Source of the DNA: an uncultured Verrucomicrobia subdivision 3 bacterium
GTDB lineage: Bacteria; Verrucomicrobiota; Verrucomicrobiia; Limisphaerales; UBA11358
DNA: 40,597 bases
Assembly (NCBI GenBank): GCA_903870815.1
Contig: CAIQEI010000048.1
Coordinates: forward strand, 1-40,597
Direction of reading: 5' to 3'
A program made the translations under genes and the position numbers. The notes under the pieces are model-generated. The model was not told the DNA's origin. It was given only the letters and a program-made list of their open reading frames with translations, and did not search any database. Each line of letters opens with the position of its first letter. Positions within the stretch are counted from its first letter, which is position 1. Below are positions 7,541 through 15,440 of this stretch, piece after piece.

Positions 7541-8944
7541 TTAATTCCCGTAGTTGAACGGGTCGGACAGTTTGGGATCCGTCACCAGGTTTGTATCCGT
7601 GAGTGTGTTGAGGAACGCGACCAGCGCCGCCTTCTGGTCGGCGGTGAGGTTCAAGCGCAGGGGCGGCCCCGGCGGCTGGCCCGGCGGAGTCGGCACGCGC
7701 AACGGCGGCGAGAGATTGGGATTGTCCACAATGCCGGAATTATAAAACTCCACGACCTGTGCCAGGTTGGTGAAACGTCCGTCGTGCATGTAGGGCGCAG
7801 TCAGCGCGATGTTGCGCAGCGAGGGAACCTTGAACAGCCCGTTCTGCGCCAGCAAGCCGGTGATGCCGCCGACGCCCGGATCCACGTAGGGAAATTCCAG
7901 ACCGTTGTTGTTGAGCGTCGTGGTGGGCACAAAATTATCCGTGCCGTGGCAGATGGCGCAGGGCGGGGGTGGATTGCCCGTCTGCCCGAAGAAGAGCTGG
8001 CGGCCGAGGTTTTCCTGCGCGGTGAAGTTGGTGAAGTTGTTCGCCACCCCGGCGTCGTATTTGGATTGCGTCGAAACCATGGAGCGGACGAATTGCGCGA
8101 GCGCCAAGGCGATGCGGTTGGTGGTCACGTCCGGCGAGCCGAAGGCCGCCGCGAACAGGTTCGTGTAAAATGGCTCGGCGGCCAGCCGGAGGGTGAGCGC
8201 GTCGAGCGTCATCCCCATTTCAATCGGGTTTTGGATGGGATGCAGCGTCTGTTCCTCGAGCGTGGCGGCGCGTTCATCCCAGAAAAAATGCTGGCGCTGG
8301 TACCAGCGCGCATTACTCAAGCCCATGGCATGGCGCGGGCCGTTGCTGCCGTTGAAGCCCACGCTGAAACGGCGAGGGTCGGAAAACGCATGCGTCTGCT
8401 GATGGCACGACGCGCACGAAATGGTCTGGTTAGTCGAAAGCCGCTGGTCGTAAAACAGCACGCGGCCCAGCGTCGCGCCGAGGTCGGTGGTGGCATTGTT
8501 GGCCGGCGTGTTGTCCTCCGCCAGAATCGGGTTGACCGCAAAGCTGGGAGGCAAAACCGGCGCGGCGTAGTTGAATGCGGTTGCCGGCAGCCGCAGGGCC
8601 TCGGTCGTGGTGCTGGCGTTGGTCTGGCGCGCGGCGTCATAATAAGCGCGGTAAAACCAGCTTCCACTCGCCGTGTTCGTATAATTCCGGTGGTAGCTGC
8701 CGTTATACACCCTCAAGTTTTCCACTTCCGCCCAGCTCGTGAGGTCGCTGGAACTTTGAATGATCCACGACTGGTCGCCCGCATTGCTGATGCTCAGGTT
8801 CATCGCTCCGCCGTTGGTCTGGGCCAGGCCCAGGCTCGCGCTCGGCGGAACGGGGGCGCTCCCGGCGGCCGACGCGGTGAGGTTCAGCGCGACGGCAAAA
8901 AACGTGACGACCGCTGCGCGGTTTGGTTTCAGAATCGTTTTCAT
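7541..8944 (-). CDS. Di-haem cytochrome c peroxidase/MauG-family protein with extra N-terminal domain
   Basis: 467 residues. A signal peptide (about 1-27, 'VVTFFAVALNLTASAAG') sends it to the periplasm. Residues 40-105 hold an immunoglobulin-like segment ('WIIQSSSDLTSWAEV...FYRAYY') of a type often seen in Verrucomicrobiota secreted proteins. The peroxidase part carries two c-type haem sites, CASCH (177-181) and CAICH (329-333), plus 'FFWDERAATLEEQ', 'PIQNPIEMGM', 'VPSLRNIALTAPYMHDGRF' and a C-terminal 'LTADQKAALVAFLNTLTD'. The family reduces hydrogen peroxide with electrons from small cytochromes, or (MauG) oxidises protein residues; which applies is not evident. It is transcribed towards the OsmC-like gene. 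Confidence 0.92.
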   Translation of the reverse strand: MKTILKPNRAAVVTFFAVALNLTASAAGSAPVPPSASLGLAQTNGGAMNLSISNAGDQSWIIQSSSDLTSWAEVENLRVYNGSYHRNYTNTASGSWFYRAYYDAARQTNASTTTEALRLPATAFNYAAPVLPPSFAVNPILAEDNTPANNATTDLGATLGRVLFYDQRLSTNQTISCASCHQQTHAFSDPRRFSVGFNGSNGPRHAMGLSNARWYQRQHFFWDERAATLEEQTLHPIQNPIEMGMTLDALTLRLAAEPFYTNLFAAAFGSPDVTTNRIALALAQFVRSMVSTQSKYDAGVANNFTNFTAQENLGRQLFFGQTGNPPPPCAICHGTDNFVPTTTLNNNGLEFPYVDPGVGGITGLLAQNGLFKVPSLRNIALTAPYMHDGRFTNLAQVVEFYNSGIVDNPNLSPPLRVPTPPGQPPGPPLRLNLTADQKAALVAFLNTLTDTNLVTDPKLSDPFNYGN

Positions 8945-9090
8945 GCCCGCATCATGCCTCAGGCTGCCTTAAGGGAACATTAAGCGCGAACCAGGCCTGT
9001 TTAACCACAATTGAAATTTGGGAGATTTGCGTTATGGTCATGTCGCGTGGCGCAACCATATTCCAGAATTCCGCAGGGGGCAAAGGCCGG

Positions 9091-9513
9091 ATGAACGATA
9101 CCACCCCGCCATCCGCCCCTGACTCCCCGCGGCAGCTCGCGCAGTTGCGCGAGGCGTTGCTGGCCCTGCACAAGGCGCTCGTGGATTCCGAGCGCGTCAG
9201 CTACGAGCAGAATCTTGGCACCATCCCGTCGGCGAATCATTTCCTGAAGCTGCTGACGGATGACCCGTGGTTCGCGTGGCTGCATCCGCTCTCGCAGCTG
9301 ATCGTGACGATGGACGAGGCACTCGATGCCAAGGCCAAAGCGCCGCTGACCGCCGGCGCGGCGGCGGCCCTCGTGAAGCGCACCGGCGAATTGCTGGTGG
9401 CGTCGGAAGCCGGCGAGGGTTTTGCCCGGCATTATTTCGACGCCTTGCAGCGCGACCCGGACGTGGTGATGGCGCACGCGGCGGCCGCGAAAATCTTCCG
9501 GGCGCTCCGGTGA
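9091..9513 (+). CDS. Conserved hypothetical protein, all-helical
   Basis: 140 residues with no domain I can name. It is mostly helical, with 'REALLALHKALVDSERVSYEQ', 'LLTDDPWFAWLHPLSQLIVTMDEAL' and 'GTGELLV'-type helices. I have a general memory of similar short proteins in many Gram-negative genomes, without an assigned role. The ATG at 9091 is chosen because the similarity-like part starts there and an AAAGG (9082-9086) precedes it; the frame is open further upstream. It is divergent from the peroxidase gene and convergent with the pyrophosphatase gene. Confidence 0.7.
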   Translation: MNDTTPPSAPDSPRQLAQLREALLALHKALVDSERVSYEQNLGTIPSANHFLKLLTDDPWFAWLHPLSQLIVTMDEALDAKAKAPLTAGAAAALVKRTGELLVASEAGEGFARHYFDALQRDPDVVMAHAAAAKIFRALR

Positions 9514-9515
9514 AC

Positions 9516-9532
9516 ACCGGCGCGATGCCGGT
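9516..9532. terminator. Hairpin between convergent genes
   Basis: ACCGGC-GCGAT-GCCGGT is a perfect 6-bp stem with a 5-nt loop, 3 bp after one stop codon and touching the stop codon of the opposing pyrophosphatase gene. It has no T-run except a weak CCTTT on the plus side. It may end transcription in both directions. Confidence 0.35.
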
Positions 9533-11208
9533 CAGCCTTTAACGCCCTTTTCCCGTTCGCGCAGGCAATGCGTGAGGTATGGCAGCAGTTGTTTCTTGCG
9601 GGAGACGACGTCGCGCAATTCGTAGATGCCCGGCTCCAGGCGCGGATGGTCGATGCGCTGGATGAACTTCTCGTCGCCGACCACGAGCAGCAGTGAGCTT
9701 TGCGTGGCGACGTCGGTGACGAGCAGCGTGGAAAACCGGTACGCGTGCTGCGTCCGGTAATCCGCCAGCGCGGCCAGCAGCTCGTCCTTGCGCTTCCAGA
9801 ATTGTTCGAAGCCGATCTCCTCGATCTGCGCCACGCTGAACTTCACACCGTTCTCGGCGTATTCCTTGCAGTCGGTGGCCACGGCCTGCGGCGCGGGCTT
9901 GAGCGTCAGCAGCGAGCCGGAGGCAAAGAGTTTTTCCGTGAACTCACGCGCGTTGACCTGCGCGATGACTTCGAGCTTCTTCAATATTTCCGCATCACGC
10001 GTGGTCGTCGTCGGCGAGGTCAGGTTCAGCGTGTCGGAAACGACGCCCGCCAGCAGCAGCCCGGCAATGGGGCGTGCCAGTTCCACGCCGTGCCGGAAAA
10101 AACAGTCCGCCACAATCGTGCTGGTGGAGCCGACCGGCTCGTTGCGGAACAAAATCGGCTGCTGCGTGGCCAGCGCGCCGATGCGGTGATGATCGATGAT
10201 CTCGATGATCTCCACCTCGTCCGCGCCCTGCACGGCCTGGGATAGTTCATTGTGATCCACCAGAATCAGCTTGCGCGTGACGTGTTTCAAAAAATCCGTT
10301 TTGGACAGGATGCCGACGGTCTGGCCCGCCCCGTCCAGCACCGGGAACACGAAAAAGCCGGAGGACGTGGCTTCCTCGCGCACGGCGGTGAGCGGCGCAT
10401 TTTCGCGGAAGCAGAGGAACTCCTCGTTCAGCACATGGCGCACGGCCACGGCGGCGCGGCAGAGCGATGCCGTGGTGGCGGTGTCGTGCGGCGAGGTGAT
10501 GACGCTGACGTTTTTGCGCCGCGCCGACTCGATGGTTTTCGGCTCCACCTCGATGCCGCCGGTGACGATGAGCACGCGGACGCCCTCGCGAATGGCGACG
10601 TTCTGGATGTCCCAGCGGTCGCCGACGATGACGCAGGATTTTTCCGGCGGAAATTTTTCCAGCCGCGTCGCGAAGGACTCCAGGCCCATCGCCCCGATCA
10701 TCAGGATCAATTCCTCCTCGCGTTCCGCTTCCACGCCGACGATCAGCCGGCCGTCAAGGGTTCGGGCCAGGCTGGACAGCGAGGACAGCACTTCGCGCGA
10801 ACTCTGGCCGAGGCCGGGATTGCGGTTCACCGCCGGGAACAGGAATTTGCTCAGTTTGAACAGCGAGAGCAGGCCGCGGCATTTCTGCTCCGCGTCCATC
10901 ACGGGCAGGATGCGGAGGTTTTTTTCATCCATCAGTCGGAGCGCCTCCGCCGCGGTTGACTCGGGCCGGACGCTGAGGATTTTACGCTGCATCACGTCGG
11001 AGATTTTCGGGGCCACGTCGGCCACGAATTTCGGCGCCGGCACGCCAAACGTGTTCAGCACGAAATCGATCCGGTCATTCGTGTCGCCGCAGCGCGCCGC
11101 GATGGCCTCCGTCATGCCGGTGCGGCGCTTGAATTCCGCGTAGCCGATGGCGGAGCAGATGGCGTCCGTGTCGGGATTTTTATGGCCGATGACGAGGATT
11201 TCACTCAT
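9532..11208 (-). CDS. ppaC: Manganese-dependent inorganic pyrophosphatase, family II, with CBS and DRTGG domains
   Basis: 558 residues. The DHH-family core is split: 'GHKNPDTDAICSA' (metal-binding His/Asp, 8-20) at the N-terminus, then 'VDHNE' (317-321), 'IIDHHRIG' (DHH at 339-341) and 'GVVSDTLNL'. Between them are two CBS motifs (about 65-125 and 250-315) around a DRTGG-like domain (about 140-250), as in regulated family II pyrophosphatases whose CBS pair binds adenine nucleotides. The C-terminal DHHA2 domain ('FSTLLVTDVATQSSLLLVVGDE') closes the active site. The enzyme hydrolyses pyrophosphate in the cytosol and drives biosynthetic reactions. The length fits CBS-containing members. Confidence 0.92.
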   Translation of the reverse strand: MSEILVIGHKNPDTDAICSAIGYAEFKRRTGMTEAIAARCGDTNDRIDFVLNTFGVPAPKFVADVAPKISDVMQRKILSVRPESTAAEALRLMDEKNLRILPVMDAEQKCRGLLSLFKLSKFLFPAVNRNPGLGQSSREVLSSLSSLARTLDGRLIVGVEAEREEELILMIGAMGLESFATRLEKFPPEKSCVIVGDRWDIQNVAIREGVRVLIVTGGIEVEPKTIESARRKNVSVITSPHDTATTASLCRAAVAVRHVLNEEFLCFRENAPLTAVREEATSSGFFVFPVLDGAGQTVGILSKTDFLKHVTRKLILVDHNELSQAVQGADEVEIIEIIDHHRIGALATQQPILFRNEPVGSTSTIVADCFFRHGVELARPIAGLLLAGVVSDTLNLTSPTTTTRDAEILKKLEVIAQVNAREFTEKLFASGSLLTLKPAPQAVATDCKEYAENGVKFSVAQIEEIGFEQFWKRKDELLAALADYRTQHAYRFSTLLVTDVATQSSLLLVVGDEKFIQRIDHPRLEPGIYELRDVVSRKKQLLPYLTHCLREREKGVKG

Positions 11209-11276
11209 TTAGACAGCGCTCAAGCTAATGCGCCCCGCCGCCCACGGCAAGGTTCGGATTTCGGCTCGGTTCCGGT

Positions 11277-11295
11277 GGGACGAGTTCCACGAGTC
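11277..11295. repeat. Dispersed intergenic repeat, copy 1
   Basis: GGGACGAGTTCCACGAGTC. The same 19 bp occur at 15936-15954, and a shortened form (GGGACGAGTCCC) at 17549-17560. All three are intergenic. The surrounding 11209-11360 shows no gene or clear promoter otherwise. Confidence 0.7.
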
Positions 11296-11360
11296 CTATT
11301 CCAAGTGTTCCTGATGGCCTTTGAAATTTGGGACCCATCGAACTCTTCCCTCCGGAAGCG

Positions 11361-12251
11361 CTACGGCACCACCACGCGCAGCTTTTGCGGCGCCACGGAA
11401 AAGGTCGCCGGCAATTTCCCGATCCACTCGCCGTCCAGTTCAAACGCGGCCGGAATGTCGCTCGTCATCTCGAACTTGTCCGCGTGCAGCCGGCGGACCC
11501 GATGCTCGGATAATTTCCGGCGCGCAATGAATCCCGGCGCGAGCCGCAGCAACGCCGGCACGTTGACTTTGGGAAAAGCGCACACGTCCAATCGGCCGTC
11601 GCCCAGGTTTGCGCCCGGAAAAATATCGAACGGCCCGCCGTAAAATTTCCCGTTGCCAAAGAGCGCCAGCTCGCCCTCGATTTTCCGGCCGTCCGCGCTA
11701 ACGGTGATTTGCGGCTGCTTTTCCGCCAGCGCCTGCAGCCCGGCCACGACATAGGCGATCGGCCCGGCGTTTTTTTTCAATTTCCAGCTCACGAGCTCGA
11801 TCGCCCGCGCGTCGAGGCCTGCGCCGCCCAGCTGCATGAAGTAACGCGCCTGCGGCTGGCCGTCGTCCAAAAAATCCGCGCGGCCCAAATCGATGCTCGT
11901 CGTGTTCCCGCGCCGCAACACCTTCCACGCGCGCTCCAGCTTCAGGGGAATTTTCAGTTCCCGCGCAAAGACGTTCACCGTGCCGAGCGGCAGCACGCCG
12001 AGCCGCGCGCGTGCAAAACCGTCCGGGAAGTCGGCGATGCCGTTGAGCACCTCGTTCACCGTGCCGTCGCCGCCGGCGGCCACGATCACGTCGTAGCCCG
12101 TGGCGACCGCCGCCTGTGCGAACCGCCGCGCGTCGCCCGGGCCGGTCGTGGCCTTGAACGCGCATTGCTGCGACATCTCGCCGAGATAACGGCGGAAGCG
12201 CCGCGCCTTGTTGCCGCGCGCGGCCGGATTGAAGATGACGCAGATGCGCAC
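11361..12251 (-). CDS. Diacylglycerol kinase / YegS-like lipid kinase
   Basis: 296 residues from a GTG start. The catalytic domain shows 'VIFNPAARGNKARRF', the ATP-binding 'AAGGDGTVNEVLNG' (about 58-71) and 'LGVLPLGTVNVFARE'. A beta-rich C-terminal domain follows ('ELALFGNGKFYGGPFDIFPGANLGDGRLDV', 'ELDGEWIG'). The family phosphorylates diacylglycerol or related lipids at the inner face of the membrane; the exact lipid cannot be read from sequence. The frame is open well upstream of 12251 into the divergent gene, so the true start is either GTG 12251 or TTG 12257. The gene is divergent from the GrpE-like gene with 88 bp between. Confidence 0.87.
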   Translation of the reverse strand: MRICVIFNPAARGNKARRFRRYLGEMSQQCAFKATTGPGDARRFAQAAVATGYDVIVAAGGDGTVNEVLNGIADFPDGFARARLGVLPLGTVNVFARELKIPLKLERAWKVLRRGNTTSIDLGRADFLDDGQPQARYFMQLGGAGLDARAIELVSWKLKKNAGPIAYVVAGLQALAEKQPQITVSADGRKIEGELALFGNGKFYGGPFDIFPGANLGDGRLDVCAFPKVNVPALLRLAPGFIARRKLSEHRVRRLHADKFEMTSDIPAAFELDGEWIGKLPATFSVAPQKLRVVVP

Positions 12252-12339
12252 CCGCAAATGATTTTCTTTTCCCGCCGTTAGTCGAGGCAAAATACGCCGA
12301 CGGCTTGCGCTGACCCCACATTTTTCGGACACTGGCGGG

Positions 12340-13173
12340 ATGAATAACGCCTCGGACTGGAAAATCCCCAAGTGGCCGTTTCTCTCTGCCAATGTCGCGC
12401 TGCTCGCCGTGGCCGCCGCCGTGGCCGGGAAGGCCGCGCATCCCCTTTCCCCGGTGGGTACCGCCGTCGTCACCGGCAGCGTCGCGCTGGGTGCGCTGCT
12501 TGGCTGCCTGCCGTACATCCTGGAATATCGCGCCACCAAAAAACTCCTTGAGGTCAACGCCCTCGGCACCGTCGCGGCGCCGCTCCAGGACCTTAAAACA
12601 TATTCCGCGCAGATCGCCGCCGCCACCGACCAGTGGGCGCTGGTGCAGGACGCCACCAAGGGCAGCGCGGAAAACACCGCCGCCGCCGCCCGCGAAATCG
12701 TCGAGCGCATGGCCGGGGAAATCCGTGAGTTCAACGCCTTCCAAGCCAAGCTCAACGACAGCGAGAAGGGCGCGCTGCGCCTGGAAGTGGAAAAACTCCG
12801 CCGCACCGAGGGTGAATGGCTGCAGGTGGTGGTGCGCATCCTCGACCATATTTACGCGCTGCACAACGCCGCCGCACGTTCCGGCCAGCCGGAAGTCGCG
12901 GAGCAGATCGGCCAGTTTCAAAACGCCTGCCGCGATGCCGCGCGCCGCGTCGGCCTGACACCGTTTGCGGCCGCACCGGAGGAAAAATATGACGGGCAAA
13001 AACACCGGGTGCACGGCGTGGAAAATCCGCCGGCGGAGGCCGTGGTCGCCGAGACCCTGGCGCCCGGCCTGACGTTTCAAGGCCGGCTGATCCGGCCCGC
13101 GCTGGTGCGCCTGCTGGAGGCGTCCGCCCCCGCCGCCGAAGCTGAAAGCCAGCTTTCATTGGGCGCGGAATAA
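12340..13173 (+). CDS. Membrane-anchored GrpE-like protein
   Basis: 277 residues. Two hydrophobic segments (about 15-32 and 38-60) would anchor it in the inner membrane. An Ala/Glu-rich coiled-coil region follows (about 100-158), then a helical part with 'LQVVVRILDHIYALHNAA', and finally residues 205-258 ('VGLTPFAA', 'YDGQKHRVHGVE', 'VVAETLAPGLTFQGRLIRPALVRL'). This order closely mirrors GrpE, where 'LLPVLDNLERA', 'FDPxxHEAV' and 'GYxxxxRVLRPAxV' follow a long helix. GrpE is the nucleotide-exchange factor of DnaK. Resemblance is clear in the last 60 residues but the match is by eye. The following gene, radC, starts 44 bp later. Confidence 0.72.
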   Translation: MNNASDWKIPKWPFLSANVALLAVAAAVAGKAAHPLSPVGTAVVTGSVALGALLGCLPYILEYRATKKLLEVNALGTVAAPLQDLKTYSAQIAAATDQWALVQDATKGSAENTAAAAREIVERMAGEIREFNAFQAKLNDSEKGALRLEVEKLRRTEGEWLQVVVRILDHIYALHNAAARSGQPEVAEQIGQFQNACRDAARRVGLTPFAAAPEEKYDGQKHRVHGVENPPAEAVVAETLAPGLTFQGRLIRPALVRLLEASAPAAEAESQLSLGAE

Positions 13174-13217
13174 AGGCTGCGGGCGGCACCCGGCCAAACC
13201 GTTTCGGAAAGTTTAGC

Positions 13218-13928
13218 ATGAACGAGTCACTGCGCCTCAAAGACCAGCCGGCGGGCGAGCGTCCGCGCGAACGGCTCGTGGCGCGCGGCCCGGATGCGCT
13301 GACCCACGCGGAACTCATCGCCATCCTGCTGCGGACGGGCTTGCGCGGGGCGAACGTGGTGCAGGTCGGGCAAAATATCCTCCAGAAATTCGGCTCGCTG
13401 AACGCGCTGGCGCTGGCATCCGTGGATGAGTTAAAACAGATTCCCGGGGTTGGCCCGGACAAGGCGGCCACCTTGGTGGCGGCGTTTGCCCTCGCCAAAC
13501 GCATGGAGCAGGAACGGCGCGAGGATTCGCCGGTGCTGGACAATCCGGAGACGGTGGTGAGCTTCATGCGCGAGACGAACCGGCTGAAAAATGTCGAGTC
13601 GTTCCAGGCGCTGCTGCTGAACACCCGCAAGCGGTTGATCCGTGCCGACGAGATTTCGCGCGGGACGCTGGACACCCTCCTGGTGCATCCGCGCGAGGTG
13701 TTTCGCGCTGCGATCGCGGCAAATGCGGCGGGCGTGGTGCTCGTTCACAATCACCCGAGCGGCGACCCGGCCCCGAGCGAGGCGGACATCAAGGTGACGC
13801 GGGATTTGATCCGCGCGGGGCAGCTATTGAAAATTGAGGTGGTCGACCACGTCATCATCGGCCGCGCCACGGCGGAGCGGGCGAAGGATTATTCGTCCCT
13901 GCGCGAACTGGGTTATTTTTACGCGTGA
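13218..13928 (+). CDS. radC: RadC-family JAB1/MPN-domain protein
   Basis: 236 residues, the normal length. N-terminal 'KDQPAGERPRERLVARGPDALTHAELIAILLRTG' and a helix-hairpin-helix ('LKQIPGVGPDKAATLVAAF') precede the RadC domain. The JAMM metal-binding motif is intact: 'HNHPSGDPAPSEAD' (His177, His179, Asp190). RadC proteins were named for a supposed DNA-repair role that was later questioned; their activity remains unclear. It follows the GrpE-like gene on the same strand. Confidence 0.93.
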   Translation: MNESLRLKDQPAGERPRERLVARGPDALTHAELIAILLRTGLRGANVVQVGQNILQKFGSLNALALASVDELKQIPGVGPDKAATLVAAFALAKRMEQERREDSPVLDNPETVVSFMRETNRLKNVESFQALLLNTRKRLIRADEISRGTLDTLLVHPREVFRAAIAANAAGVVLVHNHPSGDPAPSEADIKVTRDLIRAGQLLKIEVVDHVIIGRATAERAKDYSSLRELGYFYA

Positions 13929-14006
13929 CCCCACCGCCCACGGGAGTGGCAGCCGGTGGCGCAACCGAATAAGAGTTGTCGGGTAAAATAAAATGCAGGC
14001 GCTTTT

Positions 14007-14144
14007 GGTGTAGCGCAGGTTTGCAACCTGCCGTATCGCCGATTTACAATCGGCAGCGCGCCGAAACACCTGTAACCATTGAATCAATCCCGCACCACGG
14101 ATTGCCAATCCGCGATCCAGCCGATGGCCGGTCGCCAATCCGGC
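14007..14144. repeat. Array of four small hairpins inside a larger inverted repeat
   Basis: Four short stem-loops follow one another: CAGGTT-TGC-AACCTG (14016-14030), GCCGATT-TAC-AATCGGC (14038-14054), CGGATT-GCC-AATCCG (14098-14112) and a degenerate GCCGG...CCGGC (14127-14144). The first two are enclosed by GGTGT/ACACC and GCGC/GCGC pairs, giving a branched structure over 14007-14070. The loops share a TT-NNC-AA pattern. The region 13929-14227 holds no gene: it contains this array plus a weak CGGT/ACCG hairpin just after radC (about 13950-13966). Confidence 0.7.
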
Positions 14145-14227
14145 GGTAGTATCAAACGGCGCTCGACCCCGCCGCACTTCGTGAAACCCGCTTGCTTTCG
14201 CCGGGCGGTTTCCGCGATGATTCGCTA

Positions 14228-14494
14228 ATGGTAGCTGATTATAAAACCAACGGCCCGGTGACGTTGACTGAGGAACAGATTCTGGACCTGCACCAGAAGC
14301 TGCGGGACATGCGCCATGATGTGAACGGCCGGCTGGCCAATATTGTCGCCGCCGCGGAATTGATGCGCCTGCGCCCGGACCAGTCGCCGGCGGAGCGGTT
14401 GAAGCTGCTGCTCGATCAGCCGCATCAGGCGGCGGAATCCATCTCCGAATTTTCCCGCGCGTTCGAGAGCGTGCTCAGGCTGATGCGCCGTTAA
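14228..14494 (+). CDS. Orphan histidine-kinase DHp-like helical protein
   Basis: 88 residues. The segment 'LRDMRHDVNGRLANIVAAAELM' (His30) resembles the H-box of histidine-kinase dimerisation/phosphotransfer domains of the 'RHDxNNxL' type, followed by a second helix ('PAERLKLLLDQPHQAAESISEF'). No ATPase domain follows, so it cannot phosphorylate itself. It might be a phosphotransfer protein or simply a helical hairpin. The ATG at 14228 is preferred over an upstream in-frame start. The ECF sigma gene begins 21 bp downstream, which suggests a shared operon. Confidence 0.6.
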   Translation: MVADYKTNGPVTLTEEQILDLHQKLRDMRHDVNGRLANIVAAAELMRLRPDQSPAERLKLLLDQPHQAAESISEFSRAFESVLRLMRR

Positions 14495-14515
14495 GACGCG
14501 GAAAGGAGTGTTCCC

Positions 14516-15091
14516 ATGGAACGGTCCGAAGCCGAACTCATCGCCGCCGTATTAAAGGGCGACGCCGCCAGCTTTGAGCCGCTCGTCGTGAAATATTCCC
14601 CGCGGGTGTTCGCCACCGCGCGGCGTTACGCGCGGCGCGAAAGCGAGATTGAGGACATCGTGCAGGAGGTCTGGCTCAAGGCGTTTGACAAGCTGAAAAC
14701 ATTTCGCGGCGAGGCCCCCTTCGAGCACTGGCTGATGCGGATGGCGGTGCGGACCTGCTATGATTTTTTGCGCGCCCACCAGCGGAACCGCATCTCCTCC
14801 TTCAGCGAAATTTCCGAGCCGGAGGAGGACTGGCTGGAGCGGTTTGTGGCGGAACCCGGCCACGCCGCCGAGGATGCCGATGCGGCCAAACTGTTGATTG
14901 ACCGCGTGCTGGAAAAACTTTCGCCTCCGGCGCGGCTGGTCATCCAGTTGCTCGAAATCGAGGATCGTTCCGTGAAGGAGATCGCCAAAATAACCGGCTG
15001 GTCGGTACCGCTGGTGAAAGTCCGGGCGTTCCGCGCGCGCGCCGAGATGCGGAAAATCCTGGCGCGCATGACTCAGAACAAATATTTGTAA
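14516..15091 (+). CDS. ECF-type RNA polymerase sigma factor
   Basis: 191 residues. Region 2: 'DAASFEPLVVKYSPRVFATARRYARRESEIEDIVQEVWLKAF' and 'MRMAVRTCYDFLR'. Region 4: 'LSPPARLVIQLLEIEDRSVKEIAKITGWSVPLVKVRAFRARAEMRKIL'. Between them a short linker lacks region 3, as expected for the ECF group. A strong ribosome binding site AAAGGAG (14502-14508) lies 7 bp before the ATG. The next two genes encode single-span membrane proteins and follow closely, so the set looks like a cell-envelope stress system. Confidence 0.93.
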   Translation: MERSEAELIAAVLKGDAASFEPLVVKYSPRVFATARRYARRESEIEDIVQEVWLKAFDKLKTFRGEAPFEHWLMRMAVRTCYDFLRAHQRNRISSFSEISEPEEDWLERFVAEPGHAAEDADAAKLLIDRVLEKLSPPARLVIQLLEIEDRSVKEIAKITGWSVPLVKVRAFRARAEMRKILARMTQNKYL

Positions 15092-15131
15092 CTCTGCGCA
15101 ATTTTTGCGCGTCAATCGTAATGAAGTGTCT

Positions 15132-15440
15132 ATGAACCTGACCGAACTGGAAAAGAAGTTGATTGCGGCCGCCCGGCTGAAAGTGCCGGATGAGCGCGTG
15201 CCGTATGCCTTTGAGAAGCGCATCATGGCGCAGCTCGCGGCGCGGGCCGGCGCGGATTACTGGGTGTTCTGGGCGCGCGGCCTGTGGCGTGCAGCCGCCT
15301 CGTGCGTGGCTTTGGCGGTGCTGTTGGGCGCAGTTTCGGTGTTCCTGCCGGCGCCGCCGGACACCAGCAAAGATCTTTCCCAGGATTTCGAGAACACGCT
15401 CCTGGCCTCGGCGGATCTGCCGGAAAATCCGACGCCGTGA
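15132..15440 (+). CDS. Small single-span membrane protein (possible anti-sigma factor)
   Basis: 102 residues. A charged N-terminal cytosolic part ('LTELEKKLIAAARLKVPDE...FEKRIMAQLAARAG') is followed by one membrane segment (about 50-70, 'AAASCVALAVLLGAVSVFLPA') and a short periplasmic tail. The layout is that of short anti-sigma factors, but no zinc-binding HxxxCxxC motif is present. It starts 40 bp after the ECF sigma gene and its TGA overlaps the GTG start of the next gene (GTGA). An anti-sigma role is inferred from position only. Confidence 0.75.
   Translation: MNLTELEKKLIAAARLKVPDERVPYAFEKRIMAQLAARAGADYWVFWARGLWRAAASCVALAVLLGAVSVFLPAPPDTSKDLSQDFENTLLASADLPENPTP

Noticed and set aside
7511-8983. 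Plus-strand open frame (about 490 codons) opposite the cytochrome c peroxidase
   Set aside because: The minus strand carries both haem motifs and a signal peptide; the plus-strand product is Arg-rich without any motif.
14007-14144. A tRNA or CRISPR array between radC and the sigma operon
   Set aside because: No cloverleaf or CCA end can be drawn, and the hairpins are not equal repeats with regular spacers.
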